Of a stretch of DNA of 64,000 nt, positions 53,490 through 63,200 are shown piece by piece. The DNA comes from an uncultured Aquimarina sp. (lineage in GTDB: Bacteria; Bacteroidota; Bacteroidia; Flavobacteriales; Flavobacteriaceae). The notes beneath the pieces are model-generated. The model saw only the letters and a program-made list of their open reading frames with translations, was not told the origin of the DNA and searched no databases. The position numbers and the translations under genes are program-made. The DNA lies in the NCBI GenBank assembly GCA_947498705.1, contig CANMLW010000010.1, positions 124,001-188,000 of the forward strand. The letters are read 5' to 3'. Every line of letters begins with the position of its first letter. Positions within the stretch are counted from its first letter, which is position 1.

Positions 53490-56400
53490 TTAAAATCCTA
53501 CATTAAGTGAAAGCGTATATTGCTTAGAAATAGGGTATGCAACCCCACCGGTTCTAAAAAACTCAGGATCCTGTCCTTTTAATTTTTTATCAGAATAAAT
53601 TAAGAATGGATTTGTCGACTGGAATGTTAGTCTTACACTAGAAAGTTTTATCGACTCTAACATCTCTTTATTGAAAGAATATGACAACGAAATATTTTTC
53701 ATTCTTACAAAACTTCCATCTGCAATTCTTTCTGATGAATAATTATAGGCATTATATGCTCTTGCTATCTGATTCGTTCCAACTTCATTAATAAGTCTTC
53801 TTGAAGGAATAACTGGCACATTGGTTCTATTTTCATCACCAGGAGAGATCCATCTGTCTGTAAATTCTTTAGGAAATACCGAAAGATCACTGTAAGTAGA
53901 GGAATAATATGGATGTAATCGTATTTTATTACCTGCCGAGAAAGTAGCAAAAAAGCTAAGTCCCCAATTTTTATATGTAAAATTATTAGAAATACCTCCT
54001 GTGTAATTAGGTTCTACAGAACCTTCATACTTCAAATATTCCAGAATATTTTCTATTTCCTGAAAATCAACACCTGAAATAGGGTCTCTATCATCATTAA
54101 ACACAAAAGTTGGCAATCCTCTCTCATCTAATTTATCAAATTGAAAAGAAAAAAGAGATCCTCTGGGAAAACCTATTGCGTTTCCTCCTGTTTGAGATAC
54201 TAAATCAAAAACATTAGGTCTTTGCTCTAGTTCGGTAATTTCCTGATCAAAGTAAGAGAAATTCACTGTAGTACTCCATTTAAAGTTTGGAGTAACAACA
54301 TTATTCGTGTTCAACTGAAGTTCAATACCATTGGTAGTCATATTAGCATTATTGGCTAATTTAATATCTTGTCCACCAATTCCTGAGGTTCTTACTTCAT
54401 CTATCAGATCTTTACCTTTTCTGAAATATACATCAGCAACAAACGAAATTCTATTATCTAAGAATCCAGCTTCTAATCCAAGGTTTAATTCTAGTGTTTT
54501 TTCCCAGGTAAGCTCTGTATTCTGAAGATCATCAATATTAATTGCATTCTCTCTGGTAATAGGGTTAAATCTATCGGTCAATACATTTCTAAATACTGCC
54601 AGATTATTACTTGCATTATCAGCGAGTAACCCTACTAACCCATAACTAGGGCGAAATGCTAATTTTGATATCCAACTTATATCTTGAACAAATGGCTCCT
54701 GATCAATATTCCATTTGGCACCTATATTATAGGTAGGTAACCATCGTGTACTAGAAGATTGCCCTGCTCTATTAGATCCTTCATAGTTTCCTGTAACATT
54801 AAGGATATATTTTTTATCAAATGCATAGGTTGCTGTAGTAAAGAAAGTCATTCCTCTTTCTCTGCTTTGTGTCAACCCATAATAATTTCCACCATCTAAA
54901 ATAAGTTTATTGATGATATCTGGATCGGTAAACGGTACACCACCCTTAGAAAACTGGTACCCAAAACCTCTATTAAAGCTTTGCTCTCTGTTAACAAACC
55001 TAAACTCTTGTCCAAGGTATACCCTAAAGTCACTTTTATCGCCTATTTCTTTTGTAAAATCTAATGTGTTTCTAAAATTATAGGTAATAATCCTGTTTTC
55101 TCTTCGCGTGTAAATACCTCCTGATGGCAATACTACTTGTGGCCTGGAGTTGGGATTCTCGGGATCTGTAAACAAAAATATATTAGCTTCTTCGACTATG
55201 GTAGTTTCATTAGATCTATATGCACCAGCAACATTCGAATCTTCCCTTACCTTATGCTCATTAGTTGAGTTTGCATAGCGTGCTGTTCCAAGAAAATTAT
55301 ATTTTAAATTTTCAGTTAACTTGGTTTCGAATTCACCTTGAAACTTAAGATCCAGAACCGACAACTCTGTTGTATTGGTTTCTAGTTCATTTAAAATATT
55401 AAATGGCGCCCAATTATATCTAGTATATTCAAGATTACCTTGATTATCTCGAGGGCGAATAGCACGGCTTGTATTTAAAGCATAACTAAAAGGGTTGATA
55501 TCAAAATCTCTGTTGAAACTTCCATTAACGACATCTGTTTGCCTGTCAAAAGAACCTGGTGCATTTTGATCTCTATAAGATCCTTGTATAAGGACCGTAG
55601 CTTTATGTTTGTCACCTATAAAATAGGTGTTTCTTAAATTACCTGTAAGTCGTCTAACTCTATCAGCAATAGTCCATCCCGGATCTGCAAAATATCCTAT
55701 TGAGGCATATTGCGCAGAATTTTCTCCACCACCAGAAAAACTTAACGAATGAGTTTGTGTTGGTGTAGGACGAAAAAGCGTTTTAAACCAATCTGTATTA
55801 GCCAATTCGTACTGTTGTAAAAATCGAGCTTTTGCTTCTGGTGTATTGGCTAGCAAAAAAGAATTAGTTGCTGGGTCAAACGTATTTATTCTGTTATACA
55901 TTAAGTTATAAATCCCTCCAAATCTTCCTTGTAAACTATTGGGAAGACTAAGAAAACCTTTACTTTCTAATTCTCTATAAATCGAAACAGTTTCCTGAGA
56001 GTTTAATAAATTAAACTGATTATATCTGGGAATAGCACGTACTGCATATTCTGATGAATAGTTTATCGTTGTCTTTTCATTTCTTTCTCCAGATTTGGTA
56101 GTAATTACTACTACTCCATTTAGTGCTCTTGCTCCATAAAGGGCAGTTGCCGATGCATCTTTTAATATTTCGATACTTTCTATATCTGCTGCGTTTAGGC
56201 CAGCTACTGCAGAGCTTAAGAGTGTATTGGTGTCTCCAGATACCAAATCATTAAGAGAAAGGTTAATAATTTCTTCTTGAATTGCCCCATCGATAATCCA
56301 AATCGGTTTTGTATCTCCCAAAATAGATGAAGATCCTCGAATTGTAATCTTGGGGGTAGCTCCAAAAGTTCCTGTAACATTTTGAATGGATACTCCTGCC

Positions 56401-57152
56401 GCTCTTCCCTCTAAAGATCGTGATACATCAGGAACTCCTTCTAGCTTTATATCTGCAGCTTTTAAGGACTGAGATGCTCCTGTAAAAAATACTTTCTTAA
56501 TATTCTGATATCCCGTAATAACAACTTCTTCTAATCCTTCAACATCATCTTCTAAAGTAACATCTATTACGGTACTATCTCCTACAGGTATTTTTTTCTC
56601 TTTCATTCCTATATAACTAAAAACCAGCACCTGGCCTTTGTTTGCAGGAATCTTATAGTTACCATCAAAATCACTTGTAACTCCTTTATTTTCTCCTTCT
56701 ATAAGAATTGTAACCCCAAGAAGAGGTGTACCCTTGTTATCAGTAATTTTTCCAGAAACAATTTGTTGCGTTATTTTAGGCTTCTCTTCTTTGGTGATAA
56801 TAATTTGCCTATCAATAATTTTAAAAGCCAGATTATTATTACTTAATACTCTTTTTAGTATTGATGTTATGGATTCTCTATTGGTCTTCAAGGATACTTT
56901 CTTGAGTTCATCAACTACATCATCATTGTAAAAGAAAATAAAATTGCTTTTTTTCTGAATTTCTTCAAAAAATCGTTCAATACTTACCTCATTTACATCT
57001 ATATCAATTTTCTTCTGCCCATATGCATTTTTAGCATAAATACTACTTAAACCAAAACACAAGCATAAAACATAAGTTTTAATCATACTCCATATGAGTT
57101 TTTCAAGTCCTTTTTTTGAAATTAAAGGAACCCTCGTATTTTTTTTATTCAT
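53490..57152 (-). CDS. SusC/RagA TonB-linked outer-membrane transporter with STN domain
   Basis: A 1220-residue TonB-dependent importer. After the signal region comes an STN domain at about 48-115 (IDIDVNEVSIERFFEEIQKKSNFIFFYNDD), used for signalling to FecR-type anti-sigma factors. A CarboxypepD_reg-like domain follows at about 130-205, then the plug with EEVVITGYQ, GRAAGVSIQN, ILKDASATALYGARALNGVVVITTKSG and a long barrel ending YTLSLNVGF. The STN domain fits the FecR/FecI genes just upstream. It pairs with the SusD protein that follows. Confidence 0.95.
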   Translation of the reverse strand: MNKKNTRVPLISKKGLEKLIWSMIKTYVLCLCFGLSSIYAKNAYGQKKIDIDVNEVSIERFFEEIQKKSNFIFFYNDDVVDELKKVSLKTNRESITSILKRVLSNNNLAFKIIDRQIIITKEEKPKITQQIVSGKITDNKGTPLLGVTILIEGENKGVTSDFDGNYKIPANKGQVLVFSYIGMKEKKIPVGDSTVIDVTLEDDVEGLEEVVITGYQNIKKVFFTGASQSLKAADIKLEGVPDVSRSLEGRAAGVSIQNVTGTFGATPKITIRGSSSILGDTKPIWIIDGAIQEEIINLSLNDLVSGDTNTLLSSAVAGLNAADIESIEILKDASATALYGARALNGVVVITTKSGERNEKTTINYSSEYAVRAIPRYNQFNLLNSQETVSIYRELESKGFLSLPNSLQGRFGGIYNLMYNRINTFDPATNSFLLANTPEAKARFLQQYELANTDWFKTLFRPTPTQTHSLSFSGGGENSAQYASIGYFADPGWTIADRVRRLTGNLRNTYFIGDKHKATVLIQGSYRDQNAPGSFDRQTDVVNGSFNRDFDINPFSYALNTSRAIRPRDNQGNLEYTRYNWAPFNILNELETNTTELSVLDLKFQGEFETKLTENLKYNFLGTARYANSTNEHKVREDSNVAGAYRSNETTIVEEANIFLFTDPENPNSRPQVVLPSGGIYTRRENRIITYNFRNTLDFTKEIGDKSDFRVYLGQEFRFVNREQSFNRGFGYQFSKGGVPFTDPDIINKLILDGGNYYGLTQSRERGMTFFTTATYAFDKKYILNVTGNYEGSNRAGQSSSTRWLPTYNIGAKWNIDQEPFVQDISWISKLAFRPSYGLVGLLADNASNNLAVFRNVLTDRFNPITRENAINIDDLQNTELTWEKTLELNLGLEAGFLDNRISFVADVYFRKGKDLIDEVRTSGIGGQDIKLANNANMTTNGIELQLNTNNVVTPNFKWSTTVNFSYFDQEITELEQRPNVFDLVSQTGGNAIGFPRGSLFSFQFDKLDERGLPTFVFNDDRDPISGVDFQEIENILEYLKYEGSVEPNYTGGISNNFTYKNWGLSFFATFSAGNKIRLHPYYSSTYSDLSVFPKEFTDRWISPGDENRTNVPVIPSRRLINEVGTNQIARAYNAYNYSSERIADGSFVRMKNISLSYSFNKEMLESIKLSSVRLTFQSTNPFLIYSDKKLKGQDPEFFRTGGVAYPISKQYTLSLNVGF

Positions 57153-57276
57153 ATTTTTGTTGTCTGTTTATAAATGTTGTTTACTACAATGTTTACTTTA
57201 TTACAAGTCAGGAGATGTTGCCGCATCTTCTGGCTTTTTTGTTTTCCGCTATTTATTACTCATTCATGAATTTTTA

Positions 57277-58323
57277 TTAATTAATAATTATTTGATTGTC
57301 TATTTTTTGATAATTAAACTTTGATGTCTCTTTCAGAAGCTCCATAACCTCTTCGATAGTATCACGTAGATCTAAAGATCCAGAGAACTTAAGTTCTTTT
57401 AATGCAGTCTCATTAACTGTTATTTTAACATTATAATATCTAGAAACTTTTCTTAAAATGTTTGTTAAGCTCTCACTATGAAATATAAAGAAGCCATCTC
57501 TCCAGGACATATACTCATCTACATTCACAGTTTTCTTATGAATCTCTTTTGTGCTTCTATTATAAGAAGCCATTGTCCCAGGAGTAATTCTGGTAGTAGA
57601 AGTACCAAATAGTGAGTTTGACGCATATTTAATTTCGACACTCCCACTTTTTAAAGTGGTTTCTGTAAAGTCATCATCACTATAATTACTTACATTAAAT
57701 ACAGTACCTAATACTTCTACCCGATTATCTTTGGTTACTACATAAAAAGGTCTTTCTTTATTATGTGTTACTTCAAAAATTGCTTCTCCTTCTAAATAAA
57801 CTTCTCGTTTATCCTCTTTAAAATTTGCTAAATAAGTAAGTTTACTACCAGAATTCATCCATACTTTTGATCCATCTGATAATGTAATGAAGGATCGTTT
57901 ACCATAAGGTACAATAATAGAATTAAAAACCTCTTTTTTAGAAATTGTGTCTTTATGCGCAATATCTTCGTTATTAACTCGTATGGTTTCTCCGTTGTTA
58001 GTATATACTATAGAGGGAGCCTCTTCTTTTAAATTGATAATTTTTTGATTATTTAATACTATTTTCACCTCTCCATTATGTATTGGAGCTGTCGTTTGGT
58101 TTACCTCCACATATTGTTCAATATAACTTCTGGATTCCTTCATTTCATAAAAAAATGAAATTCCAAAAATAAAAAGAACCGAAGCCGCCACAGAAAAATA
58201 AATACTTCTCTTTTTTCTTTTCCGTTTGCTTTCTATAGCATGTTTCTTGATAGAATGATGAATTCGATTTCTTAATCGAGTTTTTTCATCCTCATTTATT
58301 CTATGAATTTTTTTAATATTCAT
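57277..58323 (-). CDS. FecR-family anti-sigma factor
   Basis: A 348-residue inner-membrane protein: a basic cytoplasmic N-terminus (RIHHSIKKHAIESKRKRKKR), one membrane helix (about 44-62, SIYFSVAASVLFIFGISFFY) and a periplasmic FecR domain (PYGKRSFITLSDGSKVWMNSGSKLTYLANF, VYLEGEAIFEVTHNKERPFYVVT). A C-terminal DUF4974/STN-like domain follows (LTNILRKVSRYYNVKITVNE). It would hold the divergently encoded sigma factor until the SusC STN domain signals ligand. It lies 124 nt before SusC on the same strand. Confidence 0.95.
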   Translation of the reverse strand: MNIKKIHRINEDEKTRLRNRIHHSIKKHAIESKRKRKKRSIYFSVAASVLFIFGISFFYEMKESRSYIEQYVEVNQTTAPIHNGEVKIVLNNQKIINLKEEAPSIVYTNNGETIRVNNEDIAHKDTISKKEVFNSIIVPYGKRSFITLSDGSKVWMNSGSKLTYLANFKEDKREVYLEGEAIFEVTHNKERPFYVVTKDNRVEVLGTVFNVSNYSDDDFTETTLKSGSVEIKYASNSLFGTSTTRITPGTMASYNRSTKEIHKKTVNVDEYMSWRDGFFIFHSESLTNILRKVSRYYNVKITVNETALKELKFSGSLDLRDTIEEVMELLKETSKFNYQKIDNQIIIN

Positions 58324-58668
58324 TTACGGTATTCTTTGTTTTTTAATTAAATTTTATTTCGGTTCTCATTATACTAAAGGCGAGAAAAGAGAAAACATAG
58401 ACACTTTTTTTAATATTTTTTTTGTTTTCTTGTTAAAAACTTACAAATATGATTTATTTAAGGTAAGCTACACCTATAATAATCTTATCACAAAAACCTA
58501 TATATCAACACTATACATATACAATATCTATATTTTCTCTTAGAATCATGTTCTTACAAAAAATAACAATGTAATATATGATTACTCCTATTATTTGTGT
58601 ATTTTAAATAAGTTTTTATCTTTAAGCATTGTACTTTTTACTAAGTTCTTAGAACACAGATTAACTTT
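58324..58668. other. Divergent promoter region of fecR and fecI-like genes
   Basis: A 345-bp AT-rich region. I see no perfect TAnnTTTG with a matching -33 for either gene; TATTATTTG near 58590 is close. No gene or strong hairpin is seen. Confidence 0.4.
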
Positions 58669-59229
58669 ATGCAAAACAATACAGAGAAGGGGATTCTTTT
58701 ATGGCAGCAAATAAGAAAAGATGATCTGGTTGCTTTAAGCGAATTATATAACCTATATATAAACTCTCTTTATTCATACGGAATGAAATATACTCGAGAT
58801 TCTGACCGTGTAAAAGATTGTATCCACGATTTGTTTTTAGACATTTATAAATACAGAAAAACACTTTCTGATGTTACCAATGTCGAATACTATTTGTACA
58901 GATCACTTAAAAGAAAGGTAAGTAAACCTCATTTTGGAAAATTAAAAATAATATCTTCTGAGGTATCCACCATGAATATCCCACAAAAAGAGGACTCTGT
59001 AGAACAAGTAATCATAAAAGAAGAAATCATTTCTGAGTATTCATCTAGACTAGAAAATGCACTGTATGATCTTCCTGTAAAACAGCGAGAAGTTATTTTT
59101 TTCAGGTATCATATGGAAAAAAGCTATGAAGAAATTGCTTTATTAACAGACAATACTATCGAGACTGTTAGAACTATAGTTTATCGAGCCATTAAAAGGC
59201 TTCGAGCTAATTTGCAAAAAGGTGTTTAA
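58669..59229 (+). CDS. FecI-type ECF sigma factor (Bacteroidetes family 1)
   Basis: A 186-residue sigma factor with region 2 at about 20-85 (ALSELYNLYINSLYSYGMKYTRDSDRVKDCIHDLFLDIYKYRK) and region 4 at about 125-180 (YDLPVKQREVIFFRYHMEKSYEEIALLTDNTIETVRTIVYRAIKRL). It is encoded divergently from its presumed FecR anti-sigma factor. It should direct transcription of the SusC/SusD operon when the transporter binds its ligand. Length is normal. Confidence 0.94.
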   Translation: MQNNTEKGILLWQQIRKDDLVALSELYNLYINSLYSYGMKYTRDSDRVKDCIHDLFLDIYKYRKTLSDVTNVEYYLYRSLKRKVSKPHFGKLKIISSEVSTMNIPQKEDSVEQVIIKEEIISEYSSRLENALYDLPVKQREVIFFRYHMEKSYEEIALLTDNTIETVRTIVYRAIKRLRANLQKGV

Positions 59230-59439
59230 ACGCTTCCTTAAATCTTATGTCTGTTTAATTTTTTATCAAAAACTTCTCATTATTCCCCCTCACTCCGACC
59301 CTCTACCAAATGAAGAAGTTGCTTCCAACTTCAGACAAGGTCATCCCATCAACTGTCAACTATAAGCAAACAACTAATATACCATACCAGGGTTCGAGTA
59401 ACCTCACCCTTCTCATATGTAACGTGGACTGAGGTGCCA

Positions 59440-59458
59440 TGCTGAGCTTGCCGAAGTG
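59440..59458 (-). repeat. Dispersed intergenic repeat, copy B
   Basis: TGCTGAGCTTGCCGAAGTG is the reverse complement of a sequence one indel and one substitution away from copy A at 15256-15274. Confidence 0.6.
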
Positions 59459-59622
59459 TTCTCGAAGTTCAAACCATCAACCAAAAATCAACCATTCATA
59501 ATTCTAAATTCCGAATTCTGAATTTGCTTCTTCCGTCTTCGAGCTTCGGATTTCTGACTTAAAACAAAAAAACAATCAATAAGGGTAACATCTCAATAAG
59601 TTGTGACATAAATACCTAAGAT

Positions 59623-59692
59623 GAGATAAGATTATTTTAAAAAAAAAATCAGAGTATCAGAATTTGATACTGTCTTTTTGTAATCTTGTCTC
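59623..59692. repeat. Nested inverted repeat
   Basis: GAGATAAGATTA (59623-59634) pairs with TAATCTTGTCTC (59681-59692) with one wobble. Inside, GTATCA (59654-59659) pairs with TGATAC (59665-59670). The inner hairpin is followed by TCTTTTTG on the plus strand, like a terminator, although no gene ends nearby. Confidence 0.55.
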
Positions 59693-59812
59693 AGGAAAAC
59701 AAGAAAAACATTAAAAGCGCTACGTTTTGAGTTGTTTATCTATGATTTAACACTTATGAACAAAAGGATGTTTATCTATTGTTTTAATGATGTTTTGCCG
59801 TAATATTTGACA

Positions 59813-59820
59813 TATATTTG
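59813..59820 (+). promoter_or_regulatory. -7 box upstream of the RHS gene
   Basis: TATATTTG is an exact TAnnTTTG match, 43 nt before the ATG at 59864. A TTTG at 59794-59797 lies only 15 nt upstream, shorter than the usual spacing. Confidence 0.45.
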
Positions 59821-59863
59821 TGGCCCGAAAATTTAATATTAGTTAATTAAAAGTTGTTTTTTT

Positions 59864-62800
59864 ATGAGAATATCTATTATGTATCTGTTCCTATTATATA
59901 CAGGAATAACGTTTGGACAAGATTTACCTCAATTAATACCGGTATCCCCAAATGCAGCTGGTTTATCAAAATATGGTTCCTATCCTGTTGATTTAAATTC
60001 GGGGGTCCCTCAAATTTCAATCCCTATTTATACAATAGAACAAGGAACTTTAAAAGTTCCCATAAATATAAGTTATCACGCTTCAGGAATAAAAGTAAAT
60101 GAAATGGCATCTATGGTTGGTCTGGGATGGAGTTTAAATGCCGGAGGAATAATTACAAGACAAGTTAAAGGTATTCCAGATGAGTATACCAGTTCACCAT
60201 TAATAGATGCTGATAATGCTGCTCAAGATTTAGATACTTATTTGGATTTTAAGGATATATATTATAAACGAAAAGATAGTTCACCTGATATTTACATTTT
60301 TAATTTTAATGGTGTTACAGGGCGGTTTTATATAGAAAATGGAGAAATTATTAGTGAATCTTCAAGTTCAATGAAAATTGAAAGAATAGGACGAGAGTTA
60401 TTTGTAATTACAATGCCCGATGGAACTACGTATCGTTTTGGAACTAGTCTTGATGGAGAGTCTGCCTATGAATTTACAGATAAAAGAACAGGTGTTACTT
60501 ATACATTTATGGACGATATGATTACCTCGTGGTATTTAACTGAAATAATTTCAGCCAATAAAAAAGATACTATATATTTTAAATATAAGGATAACACCTA
60601 TACTAAGGATAGAGAGCTTGTTGGCTCAACTATTAGATTGAGTTCTTTACGCTATGGATTTCTCGGGTTTGGTTGTAACTGGAGGTTTGCTACTCCACAA
60701 TCATCCATTATTGGCCCTTACTCTAACGATCCAACGGAAGTTAATAGTTATTCGGATGACTATTATATTTCGGCAAAAATAATAGATACGATTGTTTTTA
60801 AGAATGGAAAAATAAAATTGAACACTACTACTGGCCCATGGTTTGACAATTCTGTAAAATTAAACTCACTTGAGGTAATCAATAATAATCAAACCGTCCA
60901 TTTAAAAGCAAGTTTTCAACACGATGGCGCTAATCAAGATAGAATGAAACTTAATAGTCTATCCGTTTCAGGAAGAAATAACGTTGATGAAAAAAAATAT
61001 GAATTTGTATATAATAATTTAAGCTTACCAAATAGAAATTCTAAAAAACAAGACTATTGGGGATATGCAAATAACAATACAGGAGGTTATGTCGAAGAAC
61101 AGGAAGTTGAGTTCCTAGGAAACCATTATAAATTGGGTAATGGAGATAAATCTACGGATGAAATTAATATGAAAGCAGGGATCCTAGAAAAGATAATTTA
61201 CCCTACTGGAGGTTATACAGAATTTGAGTTTGAAGCTAATAAAATTCATCCAGGTGTAAAGGAAATTATTACTACTGATGGTGAGGTTTTAAATGCATAT
61301 GGTTATGGGGCTCCTGGATCCGGATCATCTTCATCGTGGTGTGCGGATACTGCACATGAAAAAGAACTAGCTATAGTTATTCCTGAAAATGGATTTGTAA
61401 AAATCAATGCAGGTTTTACTCCTGCACAACAAAACGGTGGTAATCCTCAGGTACAATTAAGAAACTCAAGTGGCGTAGCTATAAAAACTTATCAAAGACC
61501 GGCACCGGACGGTGCTGATCATTTCCCGGGGCGAACCGTTAATGAAGAGATATGGTTACCAAGTGGTAATTATTCATTATATGTTAGAGAAACCGCTATC
61601 GGTGGAATGGGGGCACAAGATTGCCCATTAGCCTGGATAAGAGTTGATTGGAACATTACAACAATTGATATTAATCCTCCATTAAAAGATGTAGGTGGGT
61701 TAAGAATAAAAACAATAAAAAGTTATGACGGAACATCTACAACTCCTTCAACCATAAAAGATTACGAGTATTCTGATGGTATTTTAAAAACGCATTTTAA
61801 TAAAGAGCATTTTACAAAATACGCTATTAACTATTCTCCGATTCCTATTGGCAATGATAATATAAATACATCATTAGAATTATTACTTACTGCCAGTTCT
61901 AGTCCTTTGTACGAAATAGAAAGTAATGGTATTACGCATATAGAATATCAAAAGGTTACCGAGTATTTAATGGACTCAAATTCTAATAAAAATGGAAAGA
62001 CAATTTATTATTTTGACACAACCCCTTCTTTAAAACTTAACGTTTTACAACCTTTTTTTAATCCCGGAAATATAACCTTTGCCCAACCATACATGACATG
62101 GTTTAATTATCTAAGTCGTAACAGACCACCTTATTATTTAACTAAACCTTGGAGTGGAGGGCAATTAAAGAAAAAAGAAATTTATTCTTTAAGTAGTACC
62201 GGACAGGATAAGTTAATTTCTACCTTAGAAAATGAATATGAAAACGTTAATGAAAAATTATTAAAACCGTTATTGTTATATAACCTTATTACTCCATTAG
62301 AACAAAACTGTTCATCGCCTACATATTATTATTCGTATTTGTTTGGAAATGGATTTATTTCAACGGGAAAAAAACTTTTAACTTCAAGTACCGAAACTCA
62401 ATATGATTTAAATGGAGAAAACCCGATAGTAACCGAAAAGAGCTACACCTATAACCATCCTAATTATTTCTTAACAGAAAGTTCGGTTAAAGACAGTAAA
62501 AAAGGAACTCTAAAGACAAAAAACTATTATCCCAATTCTAGAAATAGCTTAACAGACCTTAGTACTACTGATAAAAACATGTATGGGGTGTTAGAAGATG
62601 AATATCGTATTAACACTCCAATTCAAACAGAAAACTATCGTAATAACATCCTATTATCTACACAGCGTATTTTGTACAAGCAAGGGGGGCATAGTGCACA
62701 GGTAAAAAGTATACAAACTACTAAAGGTACTATTAGCACTACCAATCCCTTAGAAGACCGTGTACACTACCATCGTTATAACACATCAGGGAAACCTGTA

Positions 62801-63193
62801 GAGGTTTCCAGAGCAGATGGTACAAGAATTGTCTATATCTGGGGGTATCAAGAAGAATTACCCATTGCCAAGATTGAAAATGTTACTTATAGTGAGGTTT
62901 CTGGATATATCAATGATCTACAAACCAAATCTAATGCCGATACAGATCATTGCAGAACATCAAGTTGTAAAGAACAAATCCTTAGAAATGCATTACAAAC
63001 ACTAAGAGAGGCATTACCAAATGCCATGGTATCAACATATACTTATGACCCATTAGTAGGAGTAACCAGTATGACCGATCCAAAAGGTTATACCATGTAT
63101 TATGAATATGACGGATTTAATCGATTACAATTTGTAAAAGATGCCGATGGAAACCTGATATCAGAAAACAAGTACCAGTACAAAAACAACTAG
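59864..63193 (+). CDS. Secreted RHS/YD-repeat protein
   Basis: An 1109-residue protein with signal peptide (MRISIMYLFLLYTGITFGQ). The N-terminal part is typical of Bacteroidetes RHS proteins (SGVPQISIPIYTIEQGTLKVPINISYHASGIKVNEMASMVGLGWSLNAGGIITRQVKG). The middle shows few motifs. Near the end are YD-type repeats (TYTYDPLVGVTSMTDPKGYTMYYEYDGFNRLQFVKDADGNLI). It stops after about two repeats, without an RHS core or toxin domain. The gene behind it, 8 nt away, may supply the remainder of the system. Confidence 0.85.
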   Translation: MRISIMYLFLLYTGITFGQDLPQLIPVSPNAAGLSKYGSYPVDLNSGVPQISIPIYTIEQGTLKVPINISYHASGIKVNEMASMVGLGWSLNAGGIITRQVKGIPDEYTSSPLIDADNAAQDLDTYLDFKDIYYKRKDSSPDIYIFNFNGVTGRFYIENGEIISESSSSMKIERIGRELFVITMPDGTTYRFGTSLDGESAYEFTDKRTGVTYTFMDDMITSWYLTEIISANKKDTIYFKYKDNTYTKDRELVGSTIRLSSLRYGFLGFGCNWRFATPQSSIIGPYSNDPTEVNSYSDDYYISAKIIDTIVFKNGKIKLNTTTGPWFDNSVKLNSLEVINNNQTVHLKASFQHDGANQDRMKLNSLSVSGRNNVDEKKYEFVYNNLSLPNRNSKKQDYWGYANNNTGGYVEEQEVEFLGNHYKLGNGDKSTDEINMKAGILEKIIYPTGGYTEFEFEANKIHPGVKEIITTDGEVLNAYGYGAPGSGSSSSWCADTAHEKELAIVIPENGFVKINAGFTPAQQNGGNPQVQLRNSSGVAIKTYQRPAPDGADHFPGRTVNEEIWLPSGNYSLYVRETAIGGMGAQDCPLAWIRVDWNITTIDINPPLKDVGGLRIKTIKSYDGTSTTPSTIKDYEYSDGILKTHFNKEHFTKYAINYSPIPIGNDNINTSLELLLTASSSPLYEIESNGITHIEYQKVTEYLMDSNSNKNGKTIYYFDTTPSLKLNVLQPFFNPGNITFAQPYMTWFNYLSRNRPPYYLTKPWSGGQLKKKEIYSLSSTGQDKLISTLENEYENVNEKLLKPLLLYNLITPLEQNCSSPTYYYSYLFGNGFISTGKKLLTSSTETQYDLNGENPIVTEKSYTYNHPNYFLTESSVKDSKKGTLKTKNYYPNSRNSLTDLSTTDKNMYGVLEDEYRINTPIQTENYRNNILLSTQRILYKQGGHSAQVKSIQTTKGTISTTNPLEDRVHYHRYNTSGKPVEVSRADGTRIVYIWGYQEELPIAKIENVTYSEVSGYINDLQTKSNADTDHCRTSSCKEQILRNALQTLREALPNAMVSTYTYDPLVGVTSMTDPKGYTMYYEYDGFNRLQFVKDADGNLISENKYQYKNN

Positions 63194-63200
63194 AAAAGTA

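Larger units (their letters stand above)
59230..59863. other. Intergenic region with repeat relics and a nested hairpin
   Basis: A 634-bp region with a dispersed repeat copy (59440-59458), an imperfect palindrome AATTCCGAATTCTGAATT near 59510, a 70-nt nested inverted repeat (59623-59692) and a -7 box TATATTTG (59813-59820) for the RHS gene. No coding frame is convincing. Confidence 0.55.

Noticed and set aside
59864..63193. Polymorphic toxin
   Set aside because: The protein ends right after its YD repeats, with no PxxxxDPxGL-type core boundary or toxin domain.
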